Shown here one piece after another: positions 16,622 through 25,662 of a stretch of DNA of 64,000 nt (position 1 is its first letter; each line of letters starts with the position of its first letter). A model generated the notes under the pieces. It had not been told where the DNA came from and searched no databases. It worked only from the letters and a program-made list of their open reading frames with translations. Made by a program: the position numbers and the translations under genes. The DNA is from Bacteroidetes bacterium MedPE-SWsnd-G2 (GTDB lineage: Bacteria > Bacteroidota > Bacteroidia > Flavobacteriales > Flavobacteriaceae). The stretch lies in the NCBI GenBank assembly GCA_001874335.1, contig MPDE01000005.1:124001-188000 (forward strand), written 5' to 3'.

Positions 16622-19021
16622 TTATTTTACATTTTTATTTTCTGAATCTTCTTCAGGAATAATGTCTATTGCCGGCTCTTTTAATACTTCTTTGTTTGCG
16701 ATATTTCGTTCAAGAGATAATAATAATGAAGGCAGTAATAGCAGGTTAGAAAGCATCGCTAATAACAGGGTTGCTGATACTAATGCTCCTAATGCTTTTG
16801 TGCCTCCAAAACTTGAAATGGTGAATACCGAGAATCCGAAAAACAGCACTATTGAAGTATAGAACATACTCACTCCTGTTTCTCTTAAAGCACCATAAAC
16901 CGATTTTTTAATTTTCCAGTTATTAGCCTGTAATTCTTGTCTGTACTTTGCCAAAAAGTGTATGGTGTCATCTACCGAAATTCCAAAAGCAATACTAAAC
17001 ACTAAAATTGTAGACGGTTTAATAGGGACTCCTAAATACCCCATTAGTCCTGCTGTGATCAATAATGGTAATAGGTTTGGTATTAATGAAATGATAATCA
17101 TTCTAAATGATCTAAACATATACGCCATGAACAAGGAGATCAAGAAAATGGCTAATGTTATTGAAATGGCTAAATTTTTCACCAAATACTTTGTTCCTTT
17201 TTGAAAAACTAATGCTTTACCTGTCATAGTAACTTCAAAACGTTCTTCAGGAAAAACCTTTTTTACTTTAGCTTGAATATTCTCTTCAATGCGCTCCATT
17301 TTATCAGTACCAATATCCTTCATGAAGGTGGTAATACGAGCGTACCTTCCAGTACTGTCCACAAAGTTATTAAGCAAGTCAACATTATTAGACGAGTTTT
17401 TGGCATAAGACATTATAAAGCTGTTCTCTTGACTTGTAGGTAATTGGTAATACTTTGGCTTACCATTATAATAGGCTTGCTTCGAATATTTAACAAGGCT
17501 AACTAATGAAATTGGTCTTGATAACTCGGGAGTTTCATTAATCAATTTTTCCAATTCATTCATGCGCTTGATTGTACTTAATTTCATGACTCCCTTTTTG
17601 CGTTTGGTGTCAATCATTATTTCAAAAGGCATGATACCATTAAATTCTTGTTCAAAGAATCTAATATCTCTAAAAAACTCGGTGTCTTGAGGCATGTCTT
17701 CAATAAGACTTCCAGAAATTCTAATTTGATAAACTCCAATAATACTACTCACAAGTAAAAAGATAGCAGCAATATAAATTGTTATACGTCTATCTTTAAC
17801 CATATGTACAGTCCAATTAACAAAACCACCAATCCAACGTTTGTTTAAATGCTCTAAATGGCGATCCTTCGGGAATGGAAGAAAAGTGTATATAATTGGA
17901 ATAATTAAAATACATAATAAAAATATAGCAAGGATACTTAGAGATGCAACAATACCAAACTCTTTAAGTAGTGAGCTTTCTGTTAAAATAAAGGTTGCAA
18001 ATCCTGAAGCTGTTGTAACATTTGTCATTAAAGTAGCATTACCAACCTTAGTAATTACACGTTGCAGCGACTTTACTTTGTTACCATGACTCTTAACTTC
18101 GTGCTGATATTTATTTATCAGGAAAATGCAATTTGGTATTCCTATTACAATAATTAATGGCGGAATTAGCGCTGTTAAAACAGTGATTTCATAGCCAAGC
18201 ATTCCTATAATACCAAAAGTCCACATTACCCCAATGCAAACAACAACCATTGATATTAATGTTGCTCTAAAAGATCTAAAAAAGAAAAAGAAAATAAGCG
18301 AAGTAACAATTAAAGCTGTTAGAATAAAGAGACTGATTTCATCTACAATACTTTGAGCATTTAAAGTTCTGATATATGGCATCCCAGAAATGCGCACATC
18401 AATATTATGGTTTTCCTCAAATTCTTTGATTTTCACGGCAAGGATGTTCATCACAAAATCCTTTCTAACAGGCGTATTGACAATGTCCTTTTTTAGATAG
18501 ATAGCAGTTCTAACGGTTTTGGTTTCCTGATTGAATAAAAAGTTGTCGTAAAACGGATATTTTTCGAACAGTTCTTCTTCAAGCACCTTTATTTCTTCTT
18601 GGCTCTTTACAGAGTCTTTGATAAAAGGTTCTAAATTAAATCGTTCTTCCTCAGAATTTTTAATTAATTTCTGAAGGTCTTTAATAGATACAACGGTTTC
18701 TACTTCATCATAAGATTTGAAATCATCTGAAAGTGAATTCCAAGCGTTTAGTTTTTCGACAGAAAACAGAGAGTTATCCTTTACTCCAATAACAATCAAA
18801 TTACCTTCTTCTCCAAAAATATCTAAGAAGTGGTTGTAAGTAATATTTACTTCATGATCATTGGGTAACATATTGGCTTCTGTATAGGTGAAACGCATAT
18901 GTTTCCATTGTGTGCCTAACAGAATTGTAATTGTAATTATACCTAAAAGTATACCAATTTTGTTACGCAATATAAATCGCGCCACAACATCCCAAAATTG
19001 TTTTGTAAATAGTTTTAGCAT
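16622..19021 (-). CDS. RND/MMPL-family transporter
   Basis: The 799-residue inner-membrane protein has the duplicated RND layout: one span, a large outside domain (about 45-215), five spans (about 220-385), one span near 405, a second outside domain (about 430-610) and five more spans. FSIAFGISVDDTIHFLAKYR in the second half is the proton-relay helix typical of MMPL and patched-like exporters. No membrane-fusion or outer-membrane partner is adjacent, so lipid or hydrophobic cargo is more likely than drug efflux; this is an inference. It lies between the barrel gene and asnS on the same strand. Confidence 0.88.
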   Translation of the reverse strand: MLKLFTKQFWDVVARFILRNKIGILLGIITITILLGTQWKHMRFTYTEANMLPNDHEVNITYNHFLDIFGEEGNLIVIGVKDNSLFSVEKLNAWNSLSDDFKSYDEVETVVSIKDLQKLIKNSEEERFNLEPFIKDSVKSQEEIKVLEEELFEKYPFYDNFLFNQETKTVRTAIYLKKDIVNTPVRKDFVMNILAVKIKEFEENHNIDVRISGMPYIRTLNAQSIVDEISLFILTALIVTSLIFFFFFRSFRATLISMVVVCIGVMWTFGIIGMLGYEITVLTALIPPLIIVIGIPNCIFLINKYQHEVKSHGNKVKSLQRVITKVGNATLMTNVTTASGFATFILTESSLLKEFGIVASLSILAIFLLCILIIPIIYTFLPFPKDRHLEHLNKRWIGGFVNWTVHMVKDRRITIYIAAIFLLVSSIIGVYQIRISGSLIEDMPQDTEFFRDIRFFEQEFNGIMPFEIMIDTKRKKGVMKLSTIKRMNELEKLINETPELSRPISLVSLVKYSKQAYYNGKPKYYQLPTSQENSFIMSYAKNSSNNVDLLNNFVDSTGRYARITTFMKDIGTDKMERIEENIQAKVKKVFPEERFEVTMTGKALVFQKGTKYLVKNLAISITLAIFLISLFMAYMFRSFRMIIISLIPNLLPLLITAGLMGYLGVPIKPSTILVFSIAFGISVDDTIHFLAKYRQELQANNWKIKKSVYGALRETGVSMFYTSIVLFFGFSVFTISSFGGTKALGALVSATLLLAMLSNLLLLPSLLLSLERNIANKEVLKEPAIDIIPEEDSENKNVK

Positions 19022-19092
19022 AGTTTGTTTAAGAAGCGCAAAGGTAGAAAAAACCTAATGAAACATTAAGTAATTAACGGATTAAATTGAAG

Positions 19093-20373
19093 TTATAAAG
19101 AGATGTTAAAAGTGAATTTTAGAGCAAAATTATCCTCAAAATTATCTAAATGATAAGCACCATATCGGTAGGCAAAACTCAATCCAAAACCTAGTAAAAT
19201 TCTGTTGATTTCAAATCCAGATTCAAAGTAGCCATGGTCTAAAGTATTAAAACTTGCAGGTTGATGCCTTGAAATGTTAGACATTTCACCAATGGCAAAG
19301 CGAGTGATGAGCACAAGTTCGGGCCTAAAGCGCTCGGTAACCTTAAATCGGTTAAATATATGTTTGAGTTGAGCTGTCGTGAATTTATCTGAAAAGAACT
19401 CGTTAAAGTACATGGTTTCAAAACTACTAGTCCCTGCCACCGAAAAGCGTTGCATAACTGTTTCTTTATTTATGTTGTTGGGGTAGGCGTGGTATAAATG
19501 GGTAAGGGGTGTATCTCCAATTGCTATCCCAGAAACTAAAGCTGCTTCTGTTCTTGAGTTATTAGCATGAGTTATTTTATGAATAATTCTTAAATCTAAT
19601 TTTGTGAATTGAAAATCACTATCAATTACACCGTTAAAGCCTTGAGTGTATTGCATAGTGAATTTTGGATACCTTGTGTTTATTTCAAAAAGCCCGTCCT
19701 TGGTGAATTCGTAATCACTAAAAGGGCTCCATTGAAGCGAAATTTTAAACGTACTTAAAATGAACTTGGAGTAAGCTTTGTCGTTTAAAATGAAAGCATA
19801 ATTATAGGTAGGTTCAATTTTTGAATTGGCAAATTCGGTTTCAGAAAGTAAATGTTTAGAAATTTGATGCTCTATTGCAAATGCTTTGGTTTCATGTTTA
19901 TGAAACAAATCGATGTTTAATAATCGTGGTTCGAAAAATTGGAAAAAACGCTTGTCTGTTAAGAAGCCAGAACTCCCAGTTTCTGTTAAATCGTCGGTAT
20001 ATGAAGCATGGAGCCAAGTGTTAGTTTTTGAAGCTACCTTTACTCCAAACCCTAAATTGTATTTAAAATTGTTATCTCTAAAGCCATATACCAGATAAGT
20101 ATCGATTCTAAATTTATCAGAAAAATTCTTGTTAGTTATACCACCTAGACCAGTTCTAAATCCTTCAAATTGATTGAATTTGAAAAGATATCTAAGATCA
20201 ATATTTACAAATTTGCTTGGTAGGTAACCATTACCAATATGTTTGATTAAACTTTGTTGCTTAATACTATCAACACTTTTGTTTAAGCTGTCCTTTTCGG
20301 AGGGTAATGGTTTTTGTGCATAAGTATTACTACAAATTAGGACACATACCAATAGTAGCAAAAACCTTATCAT
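19093..20373 (-). CDS. Outer-membrane barrel related to the C-terminal half of DUF5686 proteins
   Basis: The 426-residue product has a signal peptide (about 1-19) and then strands typical of an outer-membrane barrel, beginning with RYLFKFNQFEGFRTGLGGIT and ending in FALKFTFNISL. The FNQFEGFRTGLG motif recalls DUF5686 proteins, which normally carry a carboxypeptidase-like and a plug-like region before the barrel. Those parts are missing here, so it is a barrel-only form rather than a frameshifted one: the signal peptide joins the barrel cleanly. It lies 71 bases upstream of the RND transporter, so it could supply an outer-membrane step for it. Confidence 0.7.
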   Translation of the reverse strand: MIRFLLLLVCVLICSNTYAQKPLPSEKDSLNKSVDSIKQQSLIKHIGNGYLPSKFVNIDLRYLFKFNQFEGFRTGLGGITNKNFSDKFRIDTYLVYGFRDNNFKYNLGFGVKVASKTNTWLHASYTDDLTETGSSGFLTDKRFFQFFEPRLLNIDLFHKHETKAFAIEHQISKHLLSETEFANSKIEPTYNYAFILNDKAYSKFILSTFKISLQWSPFSDYEFTKDGLFEINTRYPKFTMQYTQGFNGVIDSDFQFTKLDLRIIHKITHANNSRTEAALVSGIAIGDTPLTHLYHAYPNNINKETVMQRFSVAGTSSFETMYFNEFFSDKFTTAQLKHIFNRFKVTERFRPELVLITRFAIGEMSNISRHQPASFNTLDHGYFESGFEINRILLGFGLSFAYRYGAYHLDNFEDNFALKFTFNISL

Positions 20374-20403
20374 AAATAGTGTTAAGTGTGGTGTTTAGAA
20401 AAT

Positions 20404-20430
20404 AAAAAAGTGACAATTAAGTCACTTTAT
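20404..20430 (-). terminator. Rho-independent terminator of frr
   Basis: The 8-bp stem AAAGTGAC/GTCACTTT with an AATTAA-type loop is followed by a T-rich run on the minus strand, immediately after the frr stop. Confidence 0.85.
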
Positions 20431-20432
20431 TA

Positions 20433-20987
20433 TTATACTGTCATGATTTCTTTGTCTTTAATTGCAAGCAGGTCTTCTGCTTTTTTAACATGAGAATCAG
20501 TGAGATTTTGAACATCAAACTCTGCGTTTTTTTGTAAATCTTCAGAGATGTCCAATTTCTTTATTTCGTTATTTGCATCTTTACGAGCATTTCTAATACC
20601 AATTTTGGCGTCTTCAGCTTCGTTTTTGGCTTGTTTTCCTAATTCTCTACGACGCTCTTCTGTTAAAGGCGGCACGTTAATGATGATAGTTTCACCATTA
20701 TTCATAGGGTTAAACCCAAGGTTAGCAATCATAATTGCTTTTTCAATTTCATGTAGCATGCTTTTTTCCCAAGGCTGAACAGTTATTGTGCGACCATCAG
20801 GAGTATTTACATTTGCTACTTGACTTAATGGTGTTTGAGAACCGTAGTAATCTACCATAACGCTTCCAAGCATGGCAGGTGATGCTTTACCGGCTCTAAT
20901 ATTTGAAAATTGTTTTTCTAAATGTTTAAGAGCGTTTATCATAGCCTCTTTGGCTGTATCAACAATAAAATCTATCTCCTCGTTCAT
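20433..20987 (-). CDS. frr: Ribosome recycling factor
   Basis: The 184-residue protein splits post-termination ribosomes together with EF-G. The family hallmarks are clear: NIRAGKASPAMLGSVMVDYY near residue 30, the central QPWEKSMLHEIEKAI and PPLTEERRREL near residue 105. The length is normal for the family. It lies downstream of pyrH, as in most bacteria, but has its own -7 box at 21018-21025 and its own terminator. Confidence 0.97.
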   Translation of the reverse strand: MNEEIDFIVDTAKEAMINALKHLEKQFSNIRAGKASPAMLGSVMVDYYGSQTPLSQVANVNTPDGRTITVQPWEKSMLHEIEKAIMIANLGFNPMNNGETIIINVPPLTEERRRELGKQAKNEAEDAKIGIRNARKDANNEIKKLDISEDLQKNAEFDVQNLTDSHVKKAEDLLAIKDKEIMTV

Positions 20988-21017
20988 TTTGTTTTGCGTT
21001 TAATTGAAATTATAATT

Positions 21018-21025
21018 CAAAAATA
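21018..21025 (-). promoter_or_regulatory. -7 element of frr
   Basis: On the minus strand TATTTTTG matches TAnnTTTG 31 bases upstream of the frr start. No TTG is seen at the ideal -33 spacing, so this may be a secondary promoter within the pyrH-frr unit. Confidence 0.4.
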
Positions 21026-21046
21026 ATAGAATTTTTTGAATGTGTT

Positions 21047-21751
21047 TTAATTTACTTTAGTTCCGATGTTTTCACCTGAAACTACTTTAAGTAAGTTTCC
21101 TATTTTATTCATATCAAAAACTATAATAGGAAGGTGGTTTTCTTGACTTAGAGTAAATGCAGTTGTATCCATTACTTTTAAACCTTTTTTAAGAACATCT
21201 TCAAAAGATATGTGGTCAAACTTAACAGCAGATTTATCCTTTTCTGGATCTGCAGTATAAATGCCATCTACTCTGGTACCTTTTAAAATTACATCAGCTT
21301 CAATTTCTATTGCTCTTAGAACTGCAGCAGAATCTGTAGTGAAATAAGGATTACCAGTACCACCACCAAATATTACAACACGTCCTTTTTCTAAATGTCT
21401 CATTGCTTTTCGTCTTATAAACGGCTCAGCAACTTCATTTATTTTAATGGCGGTTTGTAATCGGGTTGGGACACCTGCATTTTCTAATGCACTTTGCAAT
21501 GCTAACCCGTTAATTACAGTAGCAAGCATTCCCATATGGTCACCTTGTACACGATCCATACCATTACTTGCACCAGCAACTCCTCTAAAAATATTTCCAC
21601 CTCCAATAACAATAGCAACTTCAACTCCTTTGTCAGTTATTGTTTTAATGTCTTCGGCGTATTCGGCTAACCTTTCAGGGTCAATACCGTATTGGCGAGT
21701 TCCCATTAAGGCTTCACCAGATAATTTTAGTAGGATTCTTTTGTAATTCAT
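21047..21751 (-). CDS. pyrH: UMP kinase
   Basis: The 234-residue enzyme phosphorylates UMP to UDP. It has the amino-acid-kinase fold motifs: [13 protein letters not shown] at the N-terminus, [10 protein letters not shown] (about 48-57) and [12 protein letters not shown] for nucleotide binding. The open frame extends to 21772, but that start lies within the -7 promoter box at 21770-21777, so [10 protein letters not shown] at 21751 is the start. Unlike the common arrangement, it is separated from tsf by an unrelated secreted-protein gene. Confidence 0.96.
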   Translation of the reverse strand: MNYKRILLKLSGEALMGTRQYGIDPERLAEYAEDIKTITDKGVEVAIVIGGGNIFRGVAGASNGMDRVQGDHMGMLATVINGLALQSALENAGVPTRLQTAIKINEVAEPFIRRKAMRHLEKGRVVIFGGGTGNPYFTTDSAAVLRAIEIEADVILKGTRVDGIYTADPEKDKSAVKFDHISFEDVLKKGLKVMDTTAFTLSQENHLPIIVFDMNKIGNLLKVVSGENIGTKVN

Positions 21752-21769
21752 AATATTCAGAAAGTTTAG

Positions 21770-21777
21770 CAAATATA
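21770..21777 (-). promoter_or_regulatory. -7 promoter element of pyrH
   Basis: Minus-strand TATATTTG is an exact TAnnTTTG match, 18 bases upstream of the ATG at 21751. It supports independent transcription of pyrH after the inserted gene and decides the start codon. Confidence 0.6.
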
Positions 21778-21886
21778 ATCATTATCTTATTTTTGAACGG
21801 CTCGGTGTTCATTAAAAAATGTGTAAAATTTGCTTATTATAAAAAGGGTATTATAAATTATAAAGCGAGGTTGAATTTATTCAATT

Positions 21887-22681
21887 TTAAAAAGCTCTTA
21901 TGGCGCGAACTTTATGATCTTCGTCCTTCTTTTTTTTCTCTGCTTTCATATGATCTAATTTTAGCAAATAAGATTTTTCGTCGTTTTGCTGAGTTGATGA
22001 CCAATAAGAGTCGTTAACTGAAAGACCATAGGTATTAGAATCGGAATCACTATCTAATGTTTTATTTATGATATATAGTGATTTAAATATGAGTTGTAGT
22101 TCATTTAAAGATGGTAAATACCAATCGGAGAAATTACCTGAGTTGTAGTTGTTGCAAAGCCCTGCTGCTTCATCACTTTCTACACCTTCCTCAACCAAAG
22201 CTAATGTGTTTCCGCTGCCGTTCCATTCACTTTCAGCTTCAGAAATGTCATCATCTTTAAAACCCCATTCTACTTCATCGCCATCACTCATGTCTTCAGT
22301 TGAAATAATTAAACCATGATTTCCGTTGTCATATGTATAAAACACGATTCCTCCACCATAAAATTCACCTATATGATGTGTGTTTTCTGAAGTTGATTCC
22401 TGGATAACTGGAGTCCAAATATCTAATGCGGCATTCCAAAAATAGAATGAATTTGTAGTGGTTAGATACACTAGTAAACCATCTTGTTCATCTGTAGGGT
22501 TCTCTGTCGGGAAGTTGTTGATTCTGGGAACTAGTAAACCGTCATTGAATTCAGGAGCATCTGGATTGGCAACACTTATATCAAATGCAGATTTAGGATT
22601 GGTGGTTCCTACCCCAATTTGTGCTTGAAAATTATTAATACTGAATAGGACAATGGTTAAGAAAAGTGTGGTAGTTTTCAT
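21887..22681 (-). CDS. Secreted protein with IGVGTTNP surface module and DUF1566 (Lcl-like) domain
   Basis: The 264-residue product has a signal peptide (about 1-20), then the Bacteroidota module that begins QIGVGTTNPKSAFDI and ends near FYFWNAALDIWTPV, a short linker, and a C-terminal DUF1566/Lcl-type domain with DWYLPSLNELQLIF, YWSST and the terminal VRAIRAF. Such proteins are exported and thought to act at the cell surface; no enzyme activity is evident. It has its own -7 box and sits between tsf and pyrH, normally neighbours. Its N-terminal module is shared with the tandem proteins at 44.5-47.5 kb. A KAEKKKKDED stretch near the C-terminus is unusual. Confidence 0.8.
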   Translation of the reverse strand: MKTTTLFLTIVLFSINNFQAQIGVGTTNPKSAFDISVANPDAPEFNDGLLVPRINNFPTENPTDEQDGLLVYLTTTNSFYFWNAALDIWTPVIQESTSENTHHIGEFYGGGIVFYTYDNGNHGLIISTEDMSDGDEVEWGFKDDDISEAESEWNGSGNTLALVEEGVESDEAAGLCNNYNSGNFSDWYLPSLNELQLIFKSLYIINKTLDSDSDSNTYGLSVNDSYWSSTQQNDEKSYLLKLDHMKAEKKKKDEDHKVRAIRAF

Positions 22682-22714
22682 TGTAGGTTAATTGAATAAA
22701 GGGTTATTAGGAAG

Positions 22715-22722
22715 CAAATATA
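22715..22722 (-). promoter_or_regulatory. -7 promoter element of the DUF1566 gene
   Basis: Minus-strand TATATTTG matches TAnnTTTG exactly, 33 bases upstream of the start codon at 22681 and downstream of the tsf terminator. Confidence 0.55.
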
Positions 22723-22788
22723 TGAATTTGAATTTAATTGAAGTATTTAACCTACAAAACAGTGCGACTTTTGAATAGGGATAGAATG

Positions 22789-22820
22789 AAAAAAGCCTTC
22801 CAAATAGTTGGAAGGCTTTT
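22789..22820 (-). terminator. Rho-independent terminator of tsf
   Basis: The stem AAAAGCCTTCC/GGAAGGCTTTT closes around AAATAGTT-type loop bases and ends in T residues on the minus strand. It closes the ribosomal operon before the inserted gene. Confidence 0.9.
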
Positions 22821-22842
22821 AAAAACTTATTTTTATTTTAGA

Positions 22843-23664
22843 TTAACCTAAAGCAACTCTTTTAAAGTCTACTACAGTTACATCACCAATAGATTTAACG
22901 TATTCTGCAACGCTAACTTTACTATCTTTAATAAACGCTTGGTTTACTAAAGTGTTGTCTTTAAAGAAACGTTTAATTTTTCCTTTAGCAATATTGTCTA
23001 ACATTGCTTCTGGCTTACCTTCTTGACGTAATTGATCTTTTGCAATTTCAATTTCTTTTTCAATAACGGTAGCATCAACGCCTTCTTCATTAAGAGCTAT
23101 TGGGTTCATAGCAGCAGCTTGCATTGCAACATCTTTTGCAACAACATCAGCGCCTTCTGCAGATGCAGATAAACCAACTAAAGTAGCAATTTTGTTACCA
23201 GCGTGAATGTATGATCCAACGAAAGGTGCTTCTACCTTTTCAAAAGCATTTAAGTCTAATTTTTCTCCGATTACACCAGTTTGCTCAATTAATTTATCAG
23301 CAACACTCATACCATCAAAGTCAGCAGCTAAAAGCTCTTCTTTTGTAGAACATGTTAAAGCTAAATCAGCCAATTGGTTTGCAAGCGCAACAAAACTTTC
23401 GTTTTTTCCAACGAAATCAGTTTCACAACCAAGTACCACAGATACACCTACAGTGTTATCTCCGTTTACTTTTGCAATTGCAGCACCTTCTGTAGATTCT
23501 CTATCAGCTCTTTTTGCAGCAACTTTTTGTCCTTTTTTACGTAAAATTTCGATTGCTGTTTCGAAATCGCCTTCAGCTTCTACTAAAGCTTTCTTGCAGT
23601 CCATCATTCCTGCACCAGTAGTTTTTCTTAATTTATTAACTTCTGCAGCTGTAATTTTAATCAT
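22843..23664 (-). CDS. tsf: Elongation factor Ts
   Basis: This 273-residue protein is the nucleotide-exchange factor for EF-Tu. The N-terminal UBA-like segment VNKLRKTTGAGMMDCKKALV and the core motif GCETDFVGKNESF, which touches the EF-Tu nucleotide site, are intact. It follows rpsB, but the 91-base gap contains a terminator-like hairpin (23684-23739) and no promoter box, so its level is probably set by read-through from rpsB. Confidence 0.97.
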   Translation of the reverse strand: MIKITAAEVNKLRKTTGAGMMDCKKALVEAEGDFETAIEILRKKGQKVAAKRADRESTEGAAIAKVNGDNTVGVSVVLGCETDFVGKNESFVALANQLADLALTCSTKEELLAADFDGMSVADKLIEQTGVIGEKLDLNAFEKVEAPFVGSYIHAGNKIATLVGLSASAEGADVVAKDVAMQAAAMNPIALNEEGVDATVIEKEIEIAKDQLRQEGKPEAMLDNIAKGKIKRFFKDNTLVNQAFIKDSKVSVAEYVKSIGDVTVVDFKRVALG

Positions 23665-23683
23665 AATTTCTAATCGTATTTAA

Positions 23684-23739
23684 TTAAAAAAAAAGTCGCT
23701 CAATTTATTTTCAAACAAGAAAAAGAATCAAACGACTTT
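23684..23739 (-). terminator. Terminator-like hairpin between rpsB and tsf (probable attenuator)
   Basis: On the minus strand a 14-base arm (23726-23739) pairs with 23692-23705 using three G-U wobbles; the outer seven pairs AAAGTCG/CGACTTT are perfect. The stem is followed by about nine T residues and then the tsf start 19 bases later. The loop is about 20 bases. Confidence 0.65.
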
Positions 23740-23755
23740 CATTATGTGTTGTAAT

Positions 23756-24535
23756 TTATTTTTCTTCTTTTGCAGCTGGTGTTTCTACCGCTGCTTGAGT
23801 TTCAGCTTTAACCTCTGTTGCAGGTGCAGCTTTTTCAGCTCTATCTGATTTTCTATCAGATAAACCTTCAGCAACAGCTCCAGTAATTAAAGTTAAAATT
23901 TTGTCTATTGATTTAGAAGCATCATCGTTTGCTGGTACAACGTAATCTACCTGTCTAGGGTCAGAGTTAGTATCTACCATTGCAAAAATTGGAATGTTTA
24001 ATTTTTGAGCTTCTTTAATAGCAATGTGTTCACGTTTAATATCCACTACAAAAAGAGCGCCAGGTAAACGAGTCATGTCTGAGATAGAACCTAAGTTCTT
24101 TTCTAACTTAGCTCTCAAACGATCAACTTGTAAACGTTCTTTCTTAGAAAGTGTCATGAATGTTCCATCCTTCTTCATTCTATCGATAGAAGCCATTTTC
24201 TTAACAGCTTTTCTAATAGTTACGAAGTTAGTTAACATTCCACCAGGCCATCTTTCAGTAATGTAAGGCATGTTTACAGCACCTGCTTTTTCAGCAACGA
24301 TGTCCTTGGCTTGTTTTTTTGTTGCTACGAATAAAATCTTCTTTCCTGAAGCAGCAATTTTTTTCAATGCTTCTGAAGTTTCTTCAATTTTAGCAGCAGT
24401 TTTGTAAAGGTTTATAATATGGATACCATTACGTTCCATGTAGATGTACGGAGCCATGTTTGGATCCCATTTTCTGGTTAAGTGACCAAAGTGTACACCT
24501 GCTTCAAGTAATTCTTTTACTTCTACTTTTTCCAT
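23756..24535 (-). CDS. rpsB: 30S ribosomal protein S2
   Basis: The 259-residue protein matches S2 throughout: LLEAGVHFGHLTRKWDPNMA at the N-terminus, the metal/RNA-binding ITERWPGGMLTNF segment, and LFVVDIKREHIAIKEAQKLN. The C-terminal tail (about 225-259) is Ala/Glu/Lys-rich and variable in the family. It is separated from rpsI by a 136-base stretch with two small hairpins. tsf follows. Confidence 0.97.
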   Translation of the reverse strand: MEKVEVKELLEAGVHFGHLTRKWDPNMAPYIYMERNGIHIINLYKTAAKIEETSEALKKIAASGKKILFVATKKQAKDIVAEKAGAVNMPYITERWPGGMLTNFVTIRKAVKKMASIDRMKKDGTFMTLSKKERLQVDRLRAKLEKNLGSISDMTRLPGALFVVDIKREHIAIKEAQKLNIPIFAMVDTNSDPRQVDYVVPANDDASKSIDKILTLITGAVAEGLSDRKSDRAEKAAPATEVKAETQAAVETPAAKEEK

Positions 24536-24600
24536 CTTTGTGTTAGTTTACGTTCTGTTGAATTAGCAATATTTAAGTGGCTTGGAAAAAGGCCTTAAAC

Positions 24601-24636
24601 ATTTAGATGCTAAACTAAATCCTGACCTAAAGGTCA
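24601..24636 (-). promoter_or_regulatory. Paired hairpins in the rpsI-rpsB leader
   Basis: Two perfect inverted repeats lie next to each other in the rpsB leader: ATTTAG/CTAAAT (24601-24620, 8-base loop) and TGACC/GGTCA (24623-24636, 4-base loop). They could form an S2 autoregulation site, since ribosomal operons often bind their own product in the leader; this is an inference. Confidence 0.4.
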
Positions 24637-24671
24637 TGGACAACAATAACTGGGTTAATTTTTTCTTGATA

Positions 24672-25058
24672 TTAACGTTTAGAGAACTGGAATTTCTTAC
24701 GCGCTTTCTTCTGACCGAATTTCTTACGCTCTACCATTCTTGGATCTCTTGTTAATAATCCTTCAGGTTTTAAGATACCTCTGTTTTCTGCATCTAATTC
24801 GCACATTGCGCGAGAGATTGCTAAACGTACAGCTTCTGCTTGACCTGTAATACCACCTCCGTATACGTTTACAGTAATGTCAAAGTTCTCAGCGTTCTCA
24901 GTTAATACTAATGGCTGGTTTACTTTGTACTGTAATGTAGCAGTTGGGAAGTATGTATTTAATTCTTTTTTGTTTACCGTGATGTTTCCTTTTCCTTCGG
25001 CAACATAAACACGAGCAACAGCCGTTTTTCTACGACCAATTTTGTGAATTACTTCCAT
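24672..25058 (-). CDS. rpsI: 30S ribosomal protein S9
   Basis: The 128-residue protein shows the S9 start [15 protein letters not shown], the central [20 protein letters not shown] and the basic C-terminal tail [14 protein letters not shown], which reaches the ribosomal P site. The final Lys-Arg is intact. It follows rplM with a three-base gap, the standard L13-S9 pair. Confidence 0.98.
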   Translation of the reverse strand: MEVIHKIGRRKTAVARVYVAEGKGNITVNKKELNTYFPTATLQYKVNQPLVLTENAENFDITVNVYGGGITGQAEAVRLAISRAMCELDAENRGILKPEGLLTRDPRMVERKKFGQKKARKKFQFSKR

Positions 25059-25061
25059 GAA

Positions 25062-25514
25062 TTAAAATTCGTTTAAGTTAATTGTTTTAGGCTTTTGAGC
25101 TTCGTGACCGTGCTCAGAACCAACAACAACGTTTAAATTACGGAATAAAGTTGCTCCTAATTTGTTTTTAGGCAACATTCCTTTTACTGACTTCTCTACA
25201 ATTCTTGCAGGATCTTTTCCAAACAATTCTGTAGCAGTTAAACTTCTTTGACCACCTGGGTAACCAGTGTGACGGATATAACTTTTTTCCGTCCATTTGT
25301 TACCTGTTAAGTTGATTTTTTCAGAATTGATAACAATTACGTTATCTCCGCAATCAACATGTGGTGTGAAGTTTGGCTTGTGTTTTCCTCTTAAAAGTAT
25401 CGCAACTTTAGAAGCTAAACGACCAAGCGTTTGACCTTCAGCATCAACTAAAACCCACTCTTTATTTACAGTAGTTTTGTTGGCTGAAACCGTTTTGTAG
25501 CTTAATGTATCCAC
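25062..25514 (-). CDS. rplM: 50S ribosomal protein L13
   Basis: The 150-residue protein carries the L13 signature segments [39 protein letters not shown] and [11 protein letters not shown]. It is the first gene of the rplM-rpsI-rpsB unit and has a well-matched flavobacterial promoter about 50 bases upstream. Confidence 0.98.
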   Translation of the reverse strand: MDTLSYKTVSANKTTVNKEWVLVDAEGQTLGRLASKVAILLRGKHKPNFTPHVDCGDNVIVINSEKINLTGNKWTEKSYIRHTGYPGGQRSLTATELFGKDPARIVEKSVKGMLPKNKLGATLFRNLNVVVGSEHGHEAQKPKTINLNEF

Positions 25515-25562
25515 ACTTAATAATTTACTTAATTAAACATTCCTCTCTTAAAAAAGAGTTTG

Positions 25563-25593
25563 CAAATTTACGATTATATATTTGATTACCAAA
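25563..25593 (-). promoter_or_regulatory. Promoter of rplM-rpsI
   Basis: On the minus strand TTTG (25593-25590) and TAAATTTG (25570-25563) are 19 bases apart, an ideal match to the flavobacterial -33/-7 consensus. A small CTCTT/AAGAG hairpin follows in the leader. Confidence 0.75.
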
Positions 25594-25662
25594 TAGTGTA
25601 GACCTATTTTTTAAATGTAGGTTAGTATGCTCAATTTTAATTCCTTATATTATTGCGCTGCA

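Noticed and set aside
21793-22017. Plus-strand open frame opposite the end of the DUF1566 gene
   Set aside because: It lies mostly antisense to a well-supported gene, has no recognisable domain and no promoter box at a useful distance.
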